Below are positions 1 through 13,600 of a stretch of DNA of 64,000 bases, piece by piece. The DNA comes from Sinohyriopsis cumingii (taxonomy: Eukaryota; Mollusca; Bivalvia; Unionida; Unionidae). The stretch spans positions 45,460,227 through 45,524,226 of the forward strand of contig CM068830.1 of assembly GCA_028554795.2 (NCBI GenBank), read 5' to 3'. The notes beneath the pieces were generated by a model. It searched no databases. It was not told the origin of the DNA and saw nothing but the letters and a program-made list of their open reading frames with translations. Position numbers and translations under genes: made by a program. Within the stretch, counting starts at the first letter, position 1. Every line of letters starts with the position of its first letter.

Positions 1-294
1 TTTTTATTGGCATGACTGATATAAAATAAATTCATACCAAAACTCAACTGAACAAAAGAACGGAATTTTGTTTTTATAACATAATATGGCTGTAACAGGA
101 TTGAAACTGAATGGATGCTTGGATTGAATGATAACACAACATAATGTGAGGGTATGCAAGTTTATGAAACAAATAAAAGATGAATAAATAAATGTTCACT
201 ACAGCACATATGCAAATTGACTCATACACCCACCCACTACATATAATACACTACTACTACTATACTGAACAATTAATTATGTGTAACAAGAATA

Positions 295-800
295 TGAGTA
301 TGGTTCTCACAATGAGAAGAATATCATTTACGAAATCATACAAGACAAATGAACAGACACGAGTATCATTCACAGAATCATATGATACAAAATAAAATAA
401 GTAATGGTTCACACAACCATAACCATATGATACCAATGAAAAATAAGTGGTTTACACAACCATATGATAACAATGAAAAATATATGTGGTTCACACAACC
501 ACATGCCACAAAATAAATTAAGTATGCTTCAAATAACCACGTGTTACAAAGAAAATTGAGTATGGTTCAAATAACCACGTGTTACAAAGAAAATTGAGTA
601 TGGTTCAAATAACCATGTGTTACAAAGGAAATTGAGTATGGGTCAAATAACCACGTGTTACAAAGAAAATTGAGTATGGTTCAAATAACCATGTGTTACA
701 AAGAAAATTGAGTATGGTTCAAATAACCATGTGTTACAAAGAAAATTGAGTATGGTTTAAATAACCACCTGTTGCAAAGCAAATTAAATATGTTTCAGAA
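295..800. repeat. 37-bp minisatellite, degenerate toward its 5' side
   Basis: Units of aagaaaattgagtatggttc plus aaataaccacgtgttac (37 bp), regular from about 500 to 790 and increasingly diverged from 500 back to about 295. Lies in the RLR intron upstream of the first visible exon. Confidence 0.85.
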
Positions 801-842
801 CCACATGTGTCCCTGTATACATTACACAATGTAATGGTACTT

Positions 843-1110
843 ATCCAGGAGTTAAGAATTCACATTATAATTCCTTGTCCTTCTCTGGAATTATACATCC
901 ATATCCCACGATTCCCACCATGAAACAGATATCCAGGAGTTGAGAATTAACATTATGATTCCTTGTCCTTGTCTGGAATTATACATCCATATCCCACAAT
1001 TCCCACCATGAAACAGATATCCAGGAGTTAAGAATTCACATTATAATTCCTTGTCCTTCTCTGGAATTATACATCCATATCCCACAATTCCCACCATGAA
1101 ACAGATATCC
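843..1110. repeat. 88-bp tandem repeat, three copies
   Basis: The motif atccaggagt recurs at 843, 931 and 1019, so the period is exactly 88 bp with few differences. Intronic, upstream of the RLR exon at 1485. Confidence 0.9.
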
Positions 1111-1484
1111 ATCAAAAATATACATACATACAGCCTTATGGCTGTAGTTTGAAGCAGGAGTGTTGACACTCTCTGACAAGATCCAAGCAATCACTGTCTC
1201 GCATAGAACAATAAGCCTCCTATAAATACACGAGGAAAAAAATGCACACGATCAAGCTTGAAAGTACGTGTGCGCACTGTGCTATATAAATATCTCACCA
1301 CGCACGACCTATGGCAAGATGCATGTATTGTTCAGTCATACAAAACAAAAAATATGAACCACCCAAGGTAACTTTTTATGAGTCTTCAAGTTTAATTAAC
1401 CAAATTGTTCGTAAGGCATACCAAATTATTTTATTGCGTTATTGCGTGACGGTGGTCTTATGTATTAATTTCTGCACACTTTAG

Positions 1485-1654
1485 ATCCATGTCTTTTTGA
1501 GCCGGCCTTGAATTTGTTGCTGTCTGACAAGCCAAGTGATTACAAGGCACAAAATTACATGCAGTGGGTGAGGACGTTGGAGAAAACAACATCTACTGTG
1601 GTGACTGATCCTAACACAGCTAGACACATCCTTGCATGTGCCAGCTATCTTGTG
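1485..1654 (+). CDS. RLR exon (Hel2i/pincer segment)
   Basis: 170 nt preceded by ..ctttag and followed by gtaaat. The first two bases complete a codon begun upstream, so at least one more 5' exon lies outside the window. It encodes 56 residues including YMQWVRTLEK, which matches the helix of the RLR helicase-insert region with a conserved QW. It ends in phase 0, matching the next exon. Confidence 0.8.
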
Positions 1655-4600
1655 GTAAATAGTTCAGTTTGATTAACTTGTCACATGACCATTGAGCCAC
1701 CTAGTACATATAAATATATTCAACAATGATTTGACTCTAATTAAACTTTTCAAATTGAAAAGGATTGTTTCAAATTCTTTTTTCTTCTAGCTGCTTTTCA
1801 TAGAAGATAAAAAATTGTTATGTCTCCCTTTCCATCCTTTGTCCAGCTGAATTTCATTTCCATATTATAATAAGTTACCTAGATAATTTATCCATTTCAA
1901 TCAAAGTTTGTATGCAGCTCATAGCTCCTGTGTGTTGGGCCCATTCATTTCAATTCTACACAGTAACTCCATTAATTACAGTTTGGGTGACACGCACACA
2001 AATTTCAAATGGACAACAAAAAATACTAAATAAAACTTAATGCACTTTCCAGACCTTGCTCTTGTCATTTAACTTTAGCGATCAGTCATTAACTACCAGT
2101 GTTTTTTAATAATTATTTTCATTTTGTCTGAATTATTTTCCTTTTCAGGCTAAAAGTTCACTTAAATGCTAATACATGTATTTCTTAACAATTTTCACCC
2201 CCAAAATGTACCAAATGTACTTGCATATAAGTTGAGTCCATCTGCAAACTACACAGGCCCAGATGTGACATTGCATTATGTGCCAGCAGATCTGGGTCTG
2301 TGCAGTCCATTAGGCATAATCAGTCAAATGAACAACACATACCCAGATCTGCAGGTGCATTATTCTACAGAAGATCAGGGTCTTTGTTGTTTACAATTTG
2401 ACTCATCTGGTGAGCAAGTACATATGGTGATCCTTTACATCATAATTCAACATGGAAAATAGGTTACACTAGTAGCCATCAGTGACTTTGCACTGCAACT
2501 ACTGCAAATTGTACATGTTAAAATTACCAGATATGTTGTTTTCAAATGAAAGATCAAATTGCCATCTAAAAAATGCTATCGCCTGTGATAATTTAAGCAA
2601 TGCGTAAAAGATTATTAATGGGCAGGTTGTTTGATATTTTGCCAGATAATTTTGTTTTACACCCAGTAGGTGCATTAGAGTTTAAGATTTGGGGAATGTA
2701 GTACACAATATTGTGCGAAATTCACAATCCAACACTTTAGGTGCAATACAATGGCTTTAATATTATCTTGATAAGATCTAACCTGGATCTGAAAGTCAGT
2801 GTTGGAAGTAATCCATCATGTAATTCCTTTACAGATGCATGTCAACTTACTGTATTACTATCATCACCTAGCCCTTTCCTGTACAAATCAGCTACACTGG
2901 TCTGCTTCAAATGAAAAGTGGGGGACATCAATGGTTTACTGTATTACTATCATCACCTAGCCCTTTCCTGTACAAATCAGCTACACTGGTCTGCTTCAAA
3001 TGAAAAGTGGGGGACATCAATGGTTTACTGTATTACTATCATCACCTAGCCCTTTCCTGTACAAATCAGCTACACTGGTCTGCTTCAAACGAAAAGTGGG
3101 GGACATCAATGGTTTACTGTATTACCACCATCACCTAGCCCATTTCTGTACAAATCTACACTGGTCTGCTTCAAATGAAAAGTGGGGGACATCAATGGTT
3201 TACTGTATTACTATCATCACCTAGCCGTTTCCTGTACAAATCTACACTGGTCTGCTTCAAATGAAAAGTGGGGGACATCAATGGTTTACTGTATTACCAT
3301 CATCACCTAGCCCATTTCTGTACAAATCTACACTGGTCTGCTTCAAATGAAAAATGGGGGACATCAATGGTTTACTGTATTACCATCATCACCTAGCTCA
3401 TTTCTGTACAAATCTACACTGGTCTGCTTCAAATGAAAAATGGGGGACATCAATGGTTTACTGTATTACCATCATCACCTAGCCCTTTCCTGTACAAATC
3501 TACACTGGTCTGCTTCAAACGAAAAGTGGGGGACATCAATGGTTTACTGTATTACCATCATCACCTAGCCCTTTCCTGTACAAATCTACACTGGTCTGCT
3601 TCAAATGAAAAGTGGGGGATATCAATGGTTTACTGTATTACTATCATCACCTAGCCCATTTCTGTACAAATCTACACTGGTCTGCTTCAAATGAAAAATG
3701 GGGGACATCAATGGTTTACTGTATTACCATCATCACCTAGCCCATTTCTGTACAAATCTACACTGGTGTGCTTCAAATGAAAAATGGGGGACATCAATGG
3801 TTTACTGTATTACCATCATCACCTAGCCCATTTCTGTACAAATCTACACTGGTCTGTTTCAAATGAAAAATGGGGGACATCAATGGTTTACTGTATTACC
3901 ATCATCACCTAGCCCTTTCTTGTGCAAATCTACACTGGTCTGCTTCAAATGAAAAGTGGGGGACATTGGTTCCAGGAATTTGTTGTTTTTTTTAAGCTCA
4001 ACTGGCCATTGACCAGAATAGCTCTTTGGGATGGCCATAGTTGATCATCTGTCAATCATCCACCTGTCCATTAGTACAAAATTGTTATCACCACTGTAGC
4101 TAGTATCCTGTTGGTAAAATGTGATTTATAGAATAAAATCTTCTCATGGTCTCCTGTTCCTTTTTTCTCAGATCCTGAGTGCAGCATTGGAGATGAATAG
4201 TTTATTGACAGTTCAAGATGTGATGATGTTTCTGTCCACAAGTTTTAAACCCATTAGTCAACATCAAGAAAAGCAAACAGAAGAGGAGAAGAAACTGTTT
4301 CAGCTACAGAAAGGTAAATTTTGATGTTTTCAACACTAATCTGAAGCAACCTGTCTAGAGAATGTAGGGTCCAGTTCTTGACAGTTTAAATCATTTGGTT
4401 ATTTATGAAAAAGTGTTCAGCGTACAGAGCTACGAATAGTTTATGTATCAGAATATTTAACACATCTTTGGTCCAAATAGGCAGGTACTGCCAAAACTAT
4501 ATGTTAGAAGTATGAGTACCATATATACTCATCTATAAGTCAGATCAAGCTACAAACGGCATAGACCCAGATCAGCCACCGCATACTGTGCTGGCTATTT

Positions 4601-7600
4601 TATTACCATCTATACTCACTAATAGGCCATGTCAAACTGCAGATAACAAAGATGCTGATCTGCCATGGTATAATGCACCTGCAGGTCAGGGCCTATCTTG
4701 TTTGTTCTATTAATTACTCCAAACAAACTGAATTGACGGGTAGATCTGCTGGAGCATTATGCAAATATAAACAATTTTTTTTATTTTTCATTTCTTAGAG
4801 TAAAAATAATTGGTTTTCATCAGGGTCACACTGGGTAAACTTGATCTATAACAAGTAATAATAATAATAATAATAATGAGGACTTTGTATAGCACCTAAC
4901 CTTTAGAAGCTCTAAGCGCTTTACATCATTAGACAACACCTTTAAGATGAAAAAAACATATATAATGATATGATTACGAAAACAAACACCATGAAATTAG
5001 AAAACATAAAAAACATGCTGAGAATATTTAAGGTAGGAAACATTATTAGGTGTTTAAGTTTGTTCTTGCAGTCAAAATAAGTGAGTTTTGAGAGCACTCT
5101 TGAATGGTATCACTGTGTCTTTGTGTCTAAGTTAAGTGGGCAATTCATTCCACATTGCTGGGCCCTGGTATGCAAAAGAACACTGTCCATTTGACTTTGT
5201 TTTCATAGTGGGAATAATGAGTATACGATTGTCAGAAGAGGAGTGTAAATATTTTGCTGGTGTGTACACATGGGTGAGGTCGGATAGGTATGTTGGACTA
5301 GAGTCTGTCAGTGAAACGTAGCACAGAAAGCAAATTTTGTGTTTAATTCTGAAATGAATGGATAGCCAGTGCAGGGTACAAAGCAGCGGGGAGGTGTGCT
5401 CTGATCGTGGTACTCTAAGTATGATCTGAGCAGCTGTGTTTTGAACTTTTTGAAGTTTGTGGAGTAGATATTGAGATGAACCAGACAGAATTGAGTTACA
5501 ATAGTCCAGTCTTGAAAGTACTAATGAATACACAAGTGTTTTAGTGGCATCAACTGAAAGATATTTGCGTATTGAGCTGATGCGTCTCAGCTCAAGATAT
5601 GCAGCCTTGCATATGTTCATGACATGTTGGTGCAGTGTGAGAGTACTTACTGTCCAGGGTCTAAAGCGCTCACCGTTCCGGATCACTGCCATCTCACCTC
5701 TATCTGCGTGGGTTCGAGTCCAAGGCTCGGCTAGCGTGGGTACATGGGAAAGCCTGCCAGTAGCTTCTCGTGGGTTGGTGGTTCTTCCCTGGGTTTTCCA
5801 GGGTTCTTCCTCCACTAGTTATACTGGCCGCCATGTATAGCCTATCTTGTGCTGAAAAATGGCATTAAACCCTAGAACAACAACAACAACAACTTACTGT
5901 CCAGAGTAACACCTAGGTTTTGTACTGATTGTGTGAATTTAATGTTGGTGTTGCTGATATTTATTGTTTGAGGTTAAGGATGTGAATGAGAAAGTCTTTG
6001 TGTTGTGATCAGAATGGCCTCAGTTTTATCATCATTCATCTGCAGCTTGTTACAAGTCATCCATGATTTCACATCAGAAATGCACCTCTCTACACCTTGG
6101 ATGGCAGCATCAACTTCAGTTGGGTGGCGAGATTTGTATATTTGGGTGTCATCAGCGTACAATTGGTGAGACACCAGATGATGATCTATGCTTGAATAAT
6201 GCTTGAATGCATGAATAATGCTAAAAAACAAATGGAGTTATTTTGTGTCGAGAATGGATGACATGATTCACTGGTTGAATAATTGCTTGCTGATTGACAA
6301 TATTTATTTAATGTTTTTTAAAGCAGTGACTGAAAACTTCAAGAACTTTAAGCATTTTGACTGACATTGAAGATTAGCAGTTAGTTTATTAGATAGATAA
6401 ATAATTTTAATTTATAAATTCTTGTAAGAAATCTTTTTTGACCACTGTTTGGAATTATATGCCAATTGATTTTAGCAAACATCTGTTCACTTGTTTACCC
6501 TAAACTAAGACACGATTATACACAGAATGCATACAAGACAATGATTTAATGGCTTAATTGTTGATGGTTCAGTAACAGTTAAATTAACAAGTAGAAGAGG
6601 TTAGTGATTGACTATTGACACAACTGAAATGGATACTTTTAGCATCACTATTCATGTAAATGAAGATACAGTGATAAAACTTATTTTTCTTCAAGAATAC
6701 AACCCATCTGTAATAAAACACTTATTTATTTTGGCACTAAAGCATTTTAGCACTTCAAGAAATAGGTGATATTATCGTACAGTTTTGAGAGTCATGCCAC
6801 AATAATATTATATCCAGAATTTGTTTTCAAAACAAAGCATGTAACAGTTGGTTTTCACTGTACTCATTATGATAGCATTTCTATGAAATCAATGATTTTC
6901 CTTTTAAAACTTTGGCCTTATTATAAGAAAGATCTTCAGTAGATTGTGAAAAGTTCATTCAGATTGGATGAAATGTTACACATTTATTAAAGAAATTAAT
7001 TTGTTTATGTCATAAAATGGAAATCATCCAAGTGTGTAACCACTGGATGGCAGGTAGCATCTTCAAGTTCAGTATACAGGTTTAGTACCAATTTACATGC
7101 TGCCCAGGCCAGGGATTGGCTATGATAAATTGTTTTGATTGTAATGTCGCCCTCTTATAAAGGGGGGTGGTTAATTGGGTTTGGCTGTGTTATCCAGAGG
7201 ATGACCTCCCTCGATATTATAGCCTGGCGGGAGTGAAAGAAGAATGGAATTTCAACAGAGAACTGAGTGAGAATACTGGGAAGAAATAAACAATACAAGC
7301 CCCCTTTGACAAGAAAATCACAAATTTAATCAGAACAAATTAAAATGGTAATTCAGATTCAAGTTAGACCATAAGTAGAATTTAACAGGTGTGTCCAATT
7401 TGAATTTATTACATCATCATAATGAGAGGTGAACAGAGCGCAATGTCCACGATTGATTGCATCACCTTCATTCACTTTGACCTTATATCAACATCTCCTG
7501 GTTCATCCTTCCTGAACTCTAGGTTCTCCCCTTCATGAACTTCCTGGTCCCTTTATTCTGACCTTGTTTTTCTTTCTTTCTTTCCCATACTCCTGTCTTC

Positions 7601-10600
7601 GGACTGTCTCGTCCTTCTCTCCGAAAGCTGTTCCTTAAAGGACAGATTTACCCCATAATACTGTATACCTTCTATAAACATGTATACAGTTCACTTAATC
7701 GTTATTCAGAGCCTGTGGCTATCCACACACCGCATAAATTCTGACTTAGTACAGTAGGACATTGACCTTGCTTTTCCAGTGGCAAGTCTTAAATTACCAT
7801 GTGAATGACTACTAAGTATTACCATATTAATTTTCATATGCTATTACATATTCGATTACTATTGCATGAAATTCAAAAGAAATGTAACTCACAGCATTCC
7901 TTAACTACAAGATTATCCAAGCATTACAAAATCAGATATAATTAGGTAATTATCGTTAACTCACGATGATCTGTATCATCCTAACAACAAAGGAACTTAT
8001 TTCATATAACCATATGAAATCTTACACATACGAACATTTGGATCGCATGCAATCAATTCTACCAGTGAACTAACAACTGTATAATTAGAAGATATATTGC
8101 ATAACAATTCTATCATCGACACTTTCCATGAAATTGAATAAAATAAATTGCATAATAACTCTAGCATCAACACCGTCCATGAAATTGAATAAAATAAATT
8201 GCATAACATATCTAGCATCAACACATTCCCATGAGTTGAATAAATGATACATAATGTAGAAACGTAGTAATAGCAAACACATTTGTATAAAACAAGTAAT
8301 CAAATAATAGAATATTACGTGAAACTAAAATTGCATACCTCATTGCTGTATTTTCAGGACTTGCATGTCCTAGCACTAAACATGCCTTTCCTTTTACATG
8401 ACGACCATCTGCTCCCTTTTCTTGTTTCACGAAGAAAGCACTAATCTTTAGGCTTCCACGGAGTTGACTAAGTTTCCCCTTCTAGGAAAAATTCAGACTA
8501 AAGAATTTACACTAGGGTCGTCACTTTAAAGTCAGATTGCTCTAAAGTGTATGTCCTAATTTATTCTACCCAATCATAGGCGGTGGTCCCTAATCTTTCC
8601 CAAAGAAATAATTCCTTTCATCAGATTTAGACAGCTCAGAATCTGTGTACAACAGTGCTTGACAATTTTCCCATTGAAAATATGATAAGTGGACATAGGT
8701 TCCTACCAAGCAGTTAGGGTTGGTAGCTCAAGTGTTTACTTCTAAAGACCGTTTTAAGATACCACGGTCAGTTTCAATGAGTCAGAAATATTGTTCCTTT
8801 GAAGTTTACACTGACAGGGGGAGATGAATGATGAAAGTTTGAAGTGACCTTTCACAAAGATTTCTCTGGCTTAACTGTGATAAGACTGTAATTGCTAAAT
8901 GCATTCAACTTTAAAATTTCTGTAATTCAAAATTCGGCACTTCACATATACTATGCCCTGATTCTTACTACACTACATCATGGTTCTAATTATATTATGT
9001 CATGGTTCTTAATACACTGTATCATGGTTATAATTATATTATGTCATGGTTCTTATTACACTGTATCATGGTTCTAATTATATTATGTCATGGTTCTTAT
9101 TACACTGTACCATGGTTCTAATTATATTATGTCATGGTTCTTATTACACTGTATCATGGTTCCAATTATATTATGTCATGGTTCTTATTACACTGTATCA
9201 TGGTTCTAATTATATTATGTCATGGTTCTTATTACACTGTATCATGGTTCCATTTTTTGGGCAGGTTTACTTCAGGACCTCAGAAGATGCCACAGGAATA
9301 ATGCACATAATCCCAATCTTGTGAAAATGAGGGACACTTTAGAAGATATGCTGTTGGCAGAGATAAAGGAGAGGAAATCACCACGAGCTCTTGTCTTTGT
9401 CAAAACAAGGGCAACCTGTCTTGCTTTAGCTAAATTTATGGACAAAGAAATGGCAAAGAAAGGAATTAAAGTTCATTACCTTACAGGAAAATCAGCCAAG
9501 GAGGGTGATGATGGTAGGTTTAAATTTAGAAAATCATGAAATTTTAACTCTATACTGCCAGATGTCAATCATTGCTTATTCAAATTACCCATGCAATGTT
9601 CATATGGTCTTTGAAGGTCTTTGACAGTTTGGGAAAAATGAGGTAGCATTTTCAAGGCCTTGAAAGTTTGGAAAAAACGAGCAGATTACCTGAGGTCTTT
9701 AAAAGTCTTTGAAAATTGAAATAAACCCAAACATTTTAATTTCTTTCCATAATCACAAATAAAATTGTCCATTGTTGTTAGATTTAGATGTAATTGGGTT
9801 TTCCTGGTTTCTTTCTTTTGATGAACTGTTCAGTTTTATTTCATCATTAAATAGTATTGTAGTATTTTGCATTCATTGTTTTCCCATATAACATAAGTTG
9901 TATGCAAAATGTTAGCAAAAATAGGTCTTGGAAATCTATATTTGTGGTCCTTGAAAGTTTGGAAAAAGTCTTTGAATTTATCATTCAGAATTCTGTATGA
10001 ACCCTTCCATGCATCCCTGACATCATTTCAAGTGCAGTGTATAATTACATATTTGTACAATTGATCATTAAATTTGTCTCACTTTAGCCCATGTAGTTAG
10101 ACATCTAAGTTTTTAAAATCTTACATAATTACATAGCTCAAGTTTCAGTGCCTTTCATCCATGCTTTATGTTTTTGCACATCTCAGTTCTTGTTTGATTG
10201 GTCCTATATTTATCAATCAAACTTCTAGCACAACAGAAGCAATTATATCATGATTCAGTTGTTGTCAAGGACAAGATTCGCTTTAGTGGTCCATTGAAAT
10301 TTTGGTTTAGACAGACTACCAATTGTCCATGTACCACAGCCTGAGAACCTCTGTCTTGGGACATTTTCTGGCCATACTGCCCATCTCACCTTCATATTTT
10401 CATTACTCCAATCATGCATTCACTTCTTAAGTTTTCGAATTTCTCTTTATCACTTTCCAATTATTCTGGAGAATGAGCATCATCAGCCTGTTATTTTGAA
10501 GATTGAAACAAATCCTTTTTCCTGATTTTGACCCTCATTTTCTCACAGGAAGTATTTAATAATTTCCCCTCTAATTTCTAACACCTGAGTGTCAAAAAAC

Positions 10601-13600
10601 AATTTATTGTCTTCTGAAAAATCTCAGGCCTTGAAATCCAGTGTATTCTTGGAGATCATGCAAAGAATATTGATTGATATTCTCATATTTTCATCATTTT
10701 ATGATTGTAATAAATCCATTAAAAGTTAATTTTTAAAGCATCATCCGCTTACAGTATGGGATAACATAAAGTCACAACTTATTATTTAATGTCAGCAAAC
10801 TCCCATGTAAAGACTGCAGTATACAGTTAAAACTGTAAAATGAAAACAAACTAAGCTAATAATAATTGGACTTAGAATTTTAACAAATATTCAAAACAAA
10901 AAATAAAACTTTTAATGGGGAGTAGTTTAAATTTAAATCTGTGATAATTGGGCCTATAGCCAGTCTTTCCAAAATCACTACTCTTTTCCTATATTTTCTA
11001 TTTTTGTATGACTTTCCTAGTTTTCCTACTTTTTGTGTGACATCAGTATTTTTCCGACTTTTTGTATCACATCCCTATTTTTTCTAATTTTTTAATGACA
11101 TCCCTATTTTTCCTACCTTCTGTATGACATTCCTATTTTTTCCAACTTTTTGTATGTCATCCCTATTTTTCCTACTTTTTGTATGACAGCCCTATTTTTC
11201 CTACTTTTTATATGACATCCCAGTTTTTCCTACTTTTTTTATGACATCAATATCTTTCCTACTTTTTGTATGACATTCCTATTTTTCCTACTTTTTTAAA
11301 GACATGCCTATTTTTCCTACTTTTTTAATGACATCTCTATTTTTCCTACTTTTTGTATGACACCTGCTTTTTCCGACTTTTTGTATGACATCCCTATTTT
11401 TCTGACTTTTTGTATGACATCCCTATTTTTCCGACTTTTTTATGACATCAATATCTTTCCTACTTTTTGTATGACATTCCTTTTTTTCCTACTTTTTTAA
11501 AGACATGCCTATTTTTCCTACTTTTTTAATGACATCCCTATTTTTCCTACTTTTTGTATGACACCTGCTTTTTCCGACTTTTTGTATGACATCCCTATTT
11601 TTCCGACTTTTTGTATGACATCCCTATTTTTCCGACTTTTTGTGTGACTTCCCTATTTTTCCGACTTTTTGTGTGACATCCCTATTTTTCCTCCTTTTTT
11701 AATGACATTCCTATTTTTTCCTAAATTTTTGCAGGGAAAAAAGTGCATCTGTACCTCATTTATTTAAAATCATATTATTTTACTAACTGGCATTAAGACT
11801 ACATAAGCTTATGGTATGGTCCTGTCTCCATTATCCATCAGGCACCATCCATCAGCAATTGTTATTTTGATCTTGTCTGAAATAGATCTTAATTTGTTCT
11901 ACTTTCTCCATACTATTTAATGTTAGTTTAGCCATACGTTATCACAGTCTGTTTTTTGTCACAAAACAGTGCAGGAGAAACTGAGGATTACTACATAATT
12001 TGACATAAAATAGTTTGTTTATTGAAAATGAAAACTAAATTTGCATTTGTAATAAACACCTGCTTTCACTGCAAGTTCAAAAATGTAATAAGGCTTGCAT
12101 AAATCATTTACATGGCAGAAAATCTAACAGATCATAAGGCAGAGCTAAGTATGTTTTAATGTCTGCTCATCCTTCTGTCTGTTTCCCGTGTCATTTATAA
12201 TAAAGTTTCCATCAAGGAAAGAAGCCTGATAATCAATTTCAAGGTCCGAAGGTCAAAGGTCAGAAACTATGACTGAAAGGAGAAAAATGGTTTTAGCACA
12301 GTAACATTAGTTCTGTTCACTTTGTAAATGGCTTGTACACTGCATGAGATAGAAGCCTATCAGATTGGGGGGTTAATTGTCAAGGTCACTATGACTGCAA
12401 AATGAAAAATTGTTTCAGCACAGTAACTTTTGTCCTGCATCATATACATGGACCAAACTTTGTGAATGTCTTGTACTTGTGGTAAGAAGTTGCCTATTAT
12501 TTTGGGATCCACAAATTTAAGGTCAAGGTCACTGAGTAAAGAAGAAAAATGGTTTATGTACAAAAATTTAAGCTATCACCCATTTACCTTGACTAAATTT
12601 TGTGGGTGACTTGCACATTAGATAGGACAGATTAATTGATTTGGGAGTTATAAGGTCAAAGTTCAAGGTCACTGTGACCAATACAAATTGCTTTTTGCAT
12701 AAAACTTTGTTCTATACATCATGCCATAATCAAAGTTTGTGGAGAACTTCCACTTTCTGTAAGAATGAGGCTTATTTATTTTTTAATTAAAGAATCACAG
12801 GTCATCGTCATTGTGGCTTGAAGAAAAATTGGTTTTGCAAAGTAGTGTTTGTTCTAGAGTAAGTTCCTTAACCTAGCTATGTGGCTGGCTTGCAGAAACT
12901 AGTAGAATGTGTCCAGAGGTCACAGTCATGGTAAGTCTGATAACAAACTAATGGTTTCTTTAAAGCATGTTTTTTTCAAGATTGCATACCAAAGTCAGTG
13001 ATTGGTCATTAATTTCCAGTGTCAACTTTGTCCTACTAGTTACTAAATAGAGGACTGTTAAAGACAGGGTTGCATTGTAAAGTGTCAAGTCCATATGGCA
13101 TAAAAACTTTAAAAGATTTAAGAAAATATTTAAATGGTGTGAGAATATAATCGTGTCATCTTTATATAGATATGAACATAGGGTTATCCAATTTCATTTT
13201 TCTATGTCATGTAGTTGTTGTATAATTGTGATAATGAGCTTTCCCAGGACTTAGAGCAGATGGATGTGTTTATGGTTAGACACAGGGATAGCTTCCACTA
13301 TATATCATACATAAATTATCATACATAAATTAAATTCTTAATTCATTTGTTGCCATCCAGTATTTTAATAAAAGTAATTAAATTTTCACTGTCAATTAAG
13401 AGCATATATGTAATAAATATGGTAAAAATTAATTTGGCAAAGAAATGTGCTGCTGTTGAGTACAGGTAGTTATCTTGGTTCAAGCGATTCACAGATCAGA
13501 GTAATAAATATACCAGAAGTGTCTGTCATATTTATTTTCTTTGAGGCAACTACCTGAGGAAAACAAGCGAGACAAAATTCAGCAATTTTGTTAAGTTTCT

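Larger units (their letters stand above)
4854..6240 (-). mobile_element. 5'-truncated LINE (CR1/L2-like), antisense in an RLR intron
   Basis: On the minus strand the element ends in a (TTA)n tail (4856-4878 on the plus strand), preceded by a gcgctt/ctatacaaag-type 3' end typical of L2/CR1-like LINEs. It carries reverse-transcriptase remnants with YADD (about 6155-6165) and the SRLDYCNS segment (about 5480-5505). Interrupted at 5658-5891 by a SINE. The 5' end near 6240 is estimated from loss of similarity to coding sequence. Confidence 0.8.

Noticed and set aside
3000-3654. Open frames of about 74 codons
   Set aside because: They lie within the 86/89-bp minisatellite and change frame with unit length; not proteins.
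5658-5815. N-terminal part of the 227-codon minus-strand frame
   Set aside because: This portion is the antisense of a SINE that happens to be open; only 5132-5644 is LINE protein.
7135-7300. Possible LTR (TATA-like and AATAAA signals)
   Set aside because: No second copy, primer-binding site or target duplication is visible in the window.
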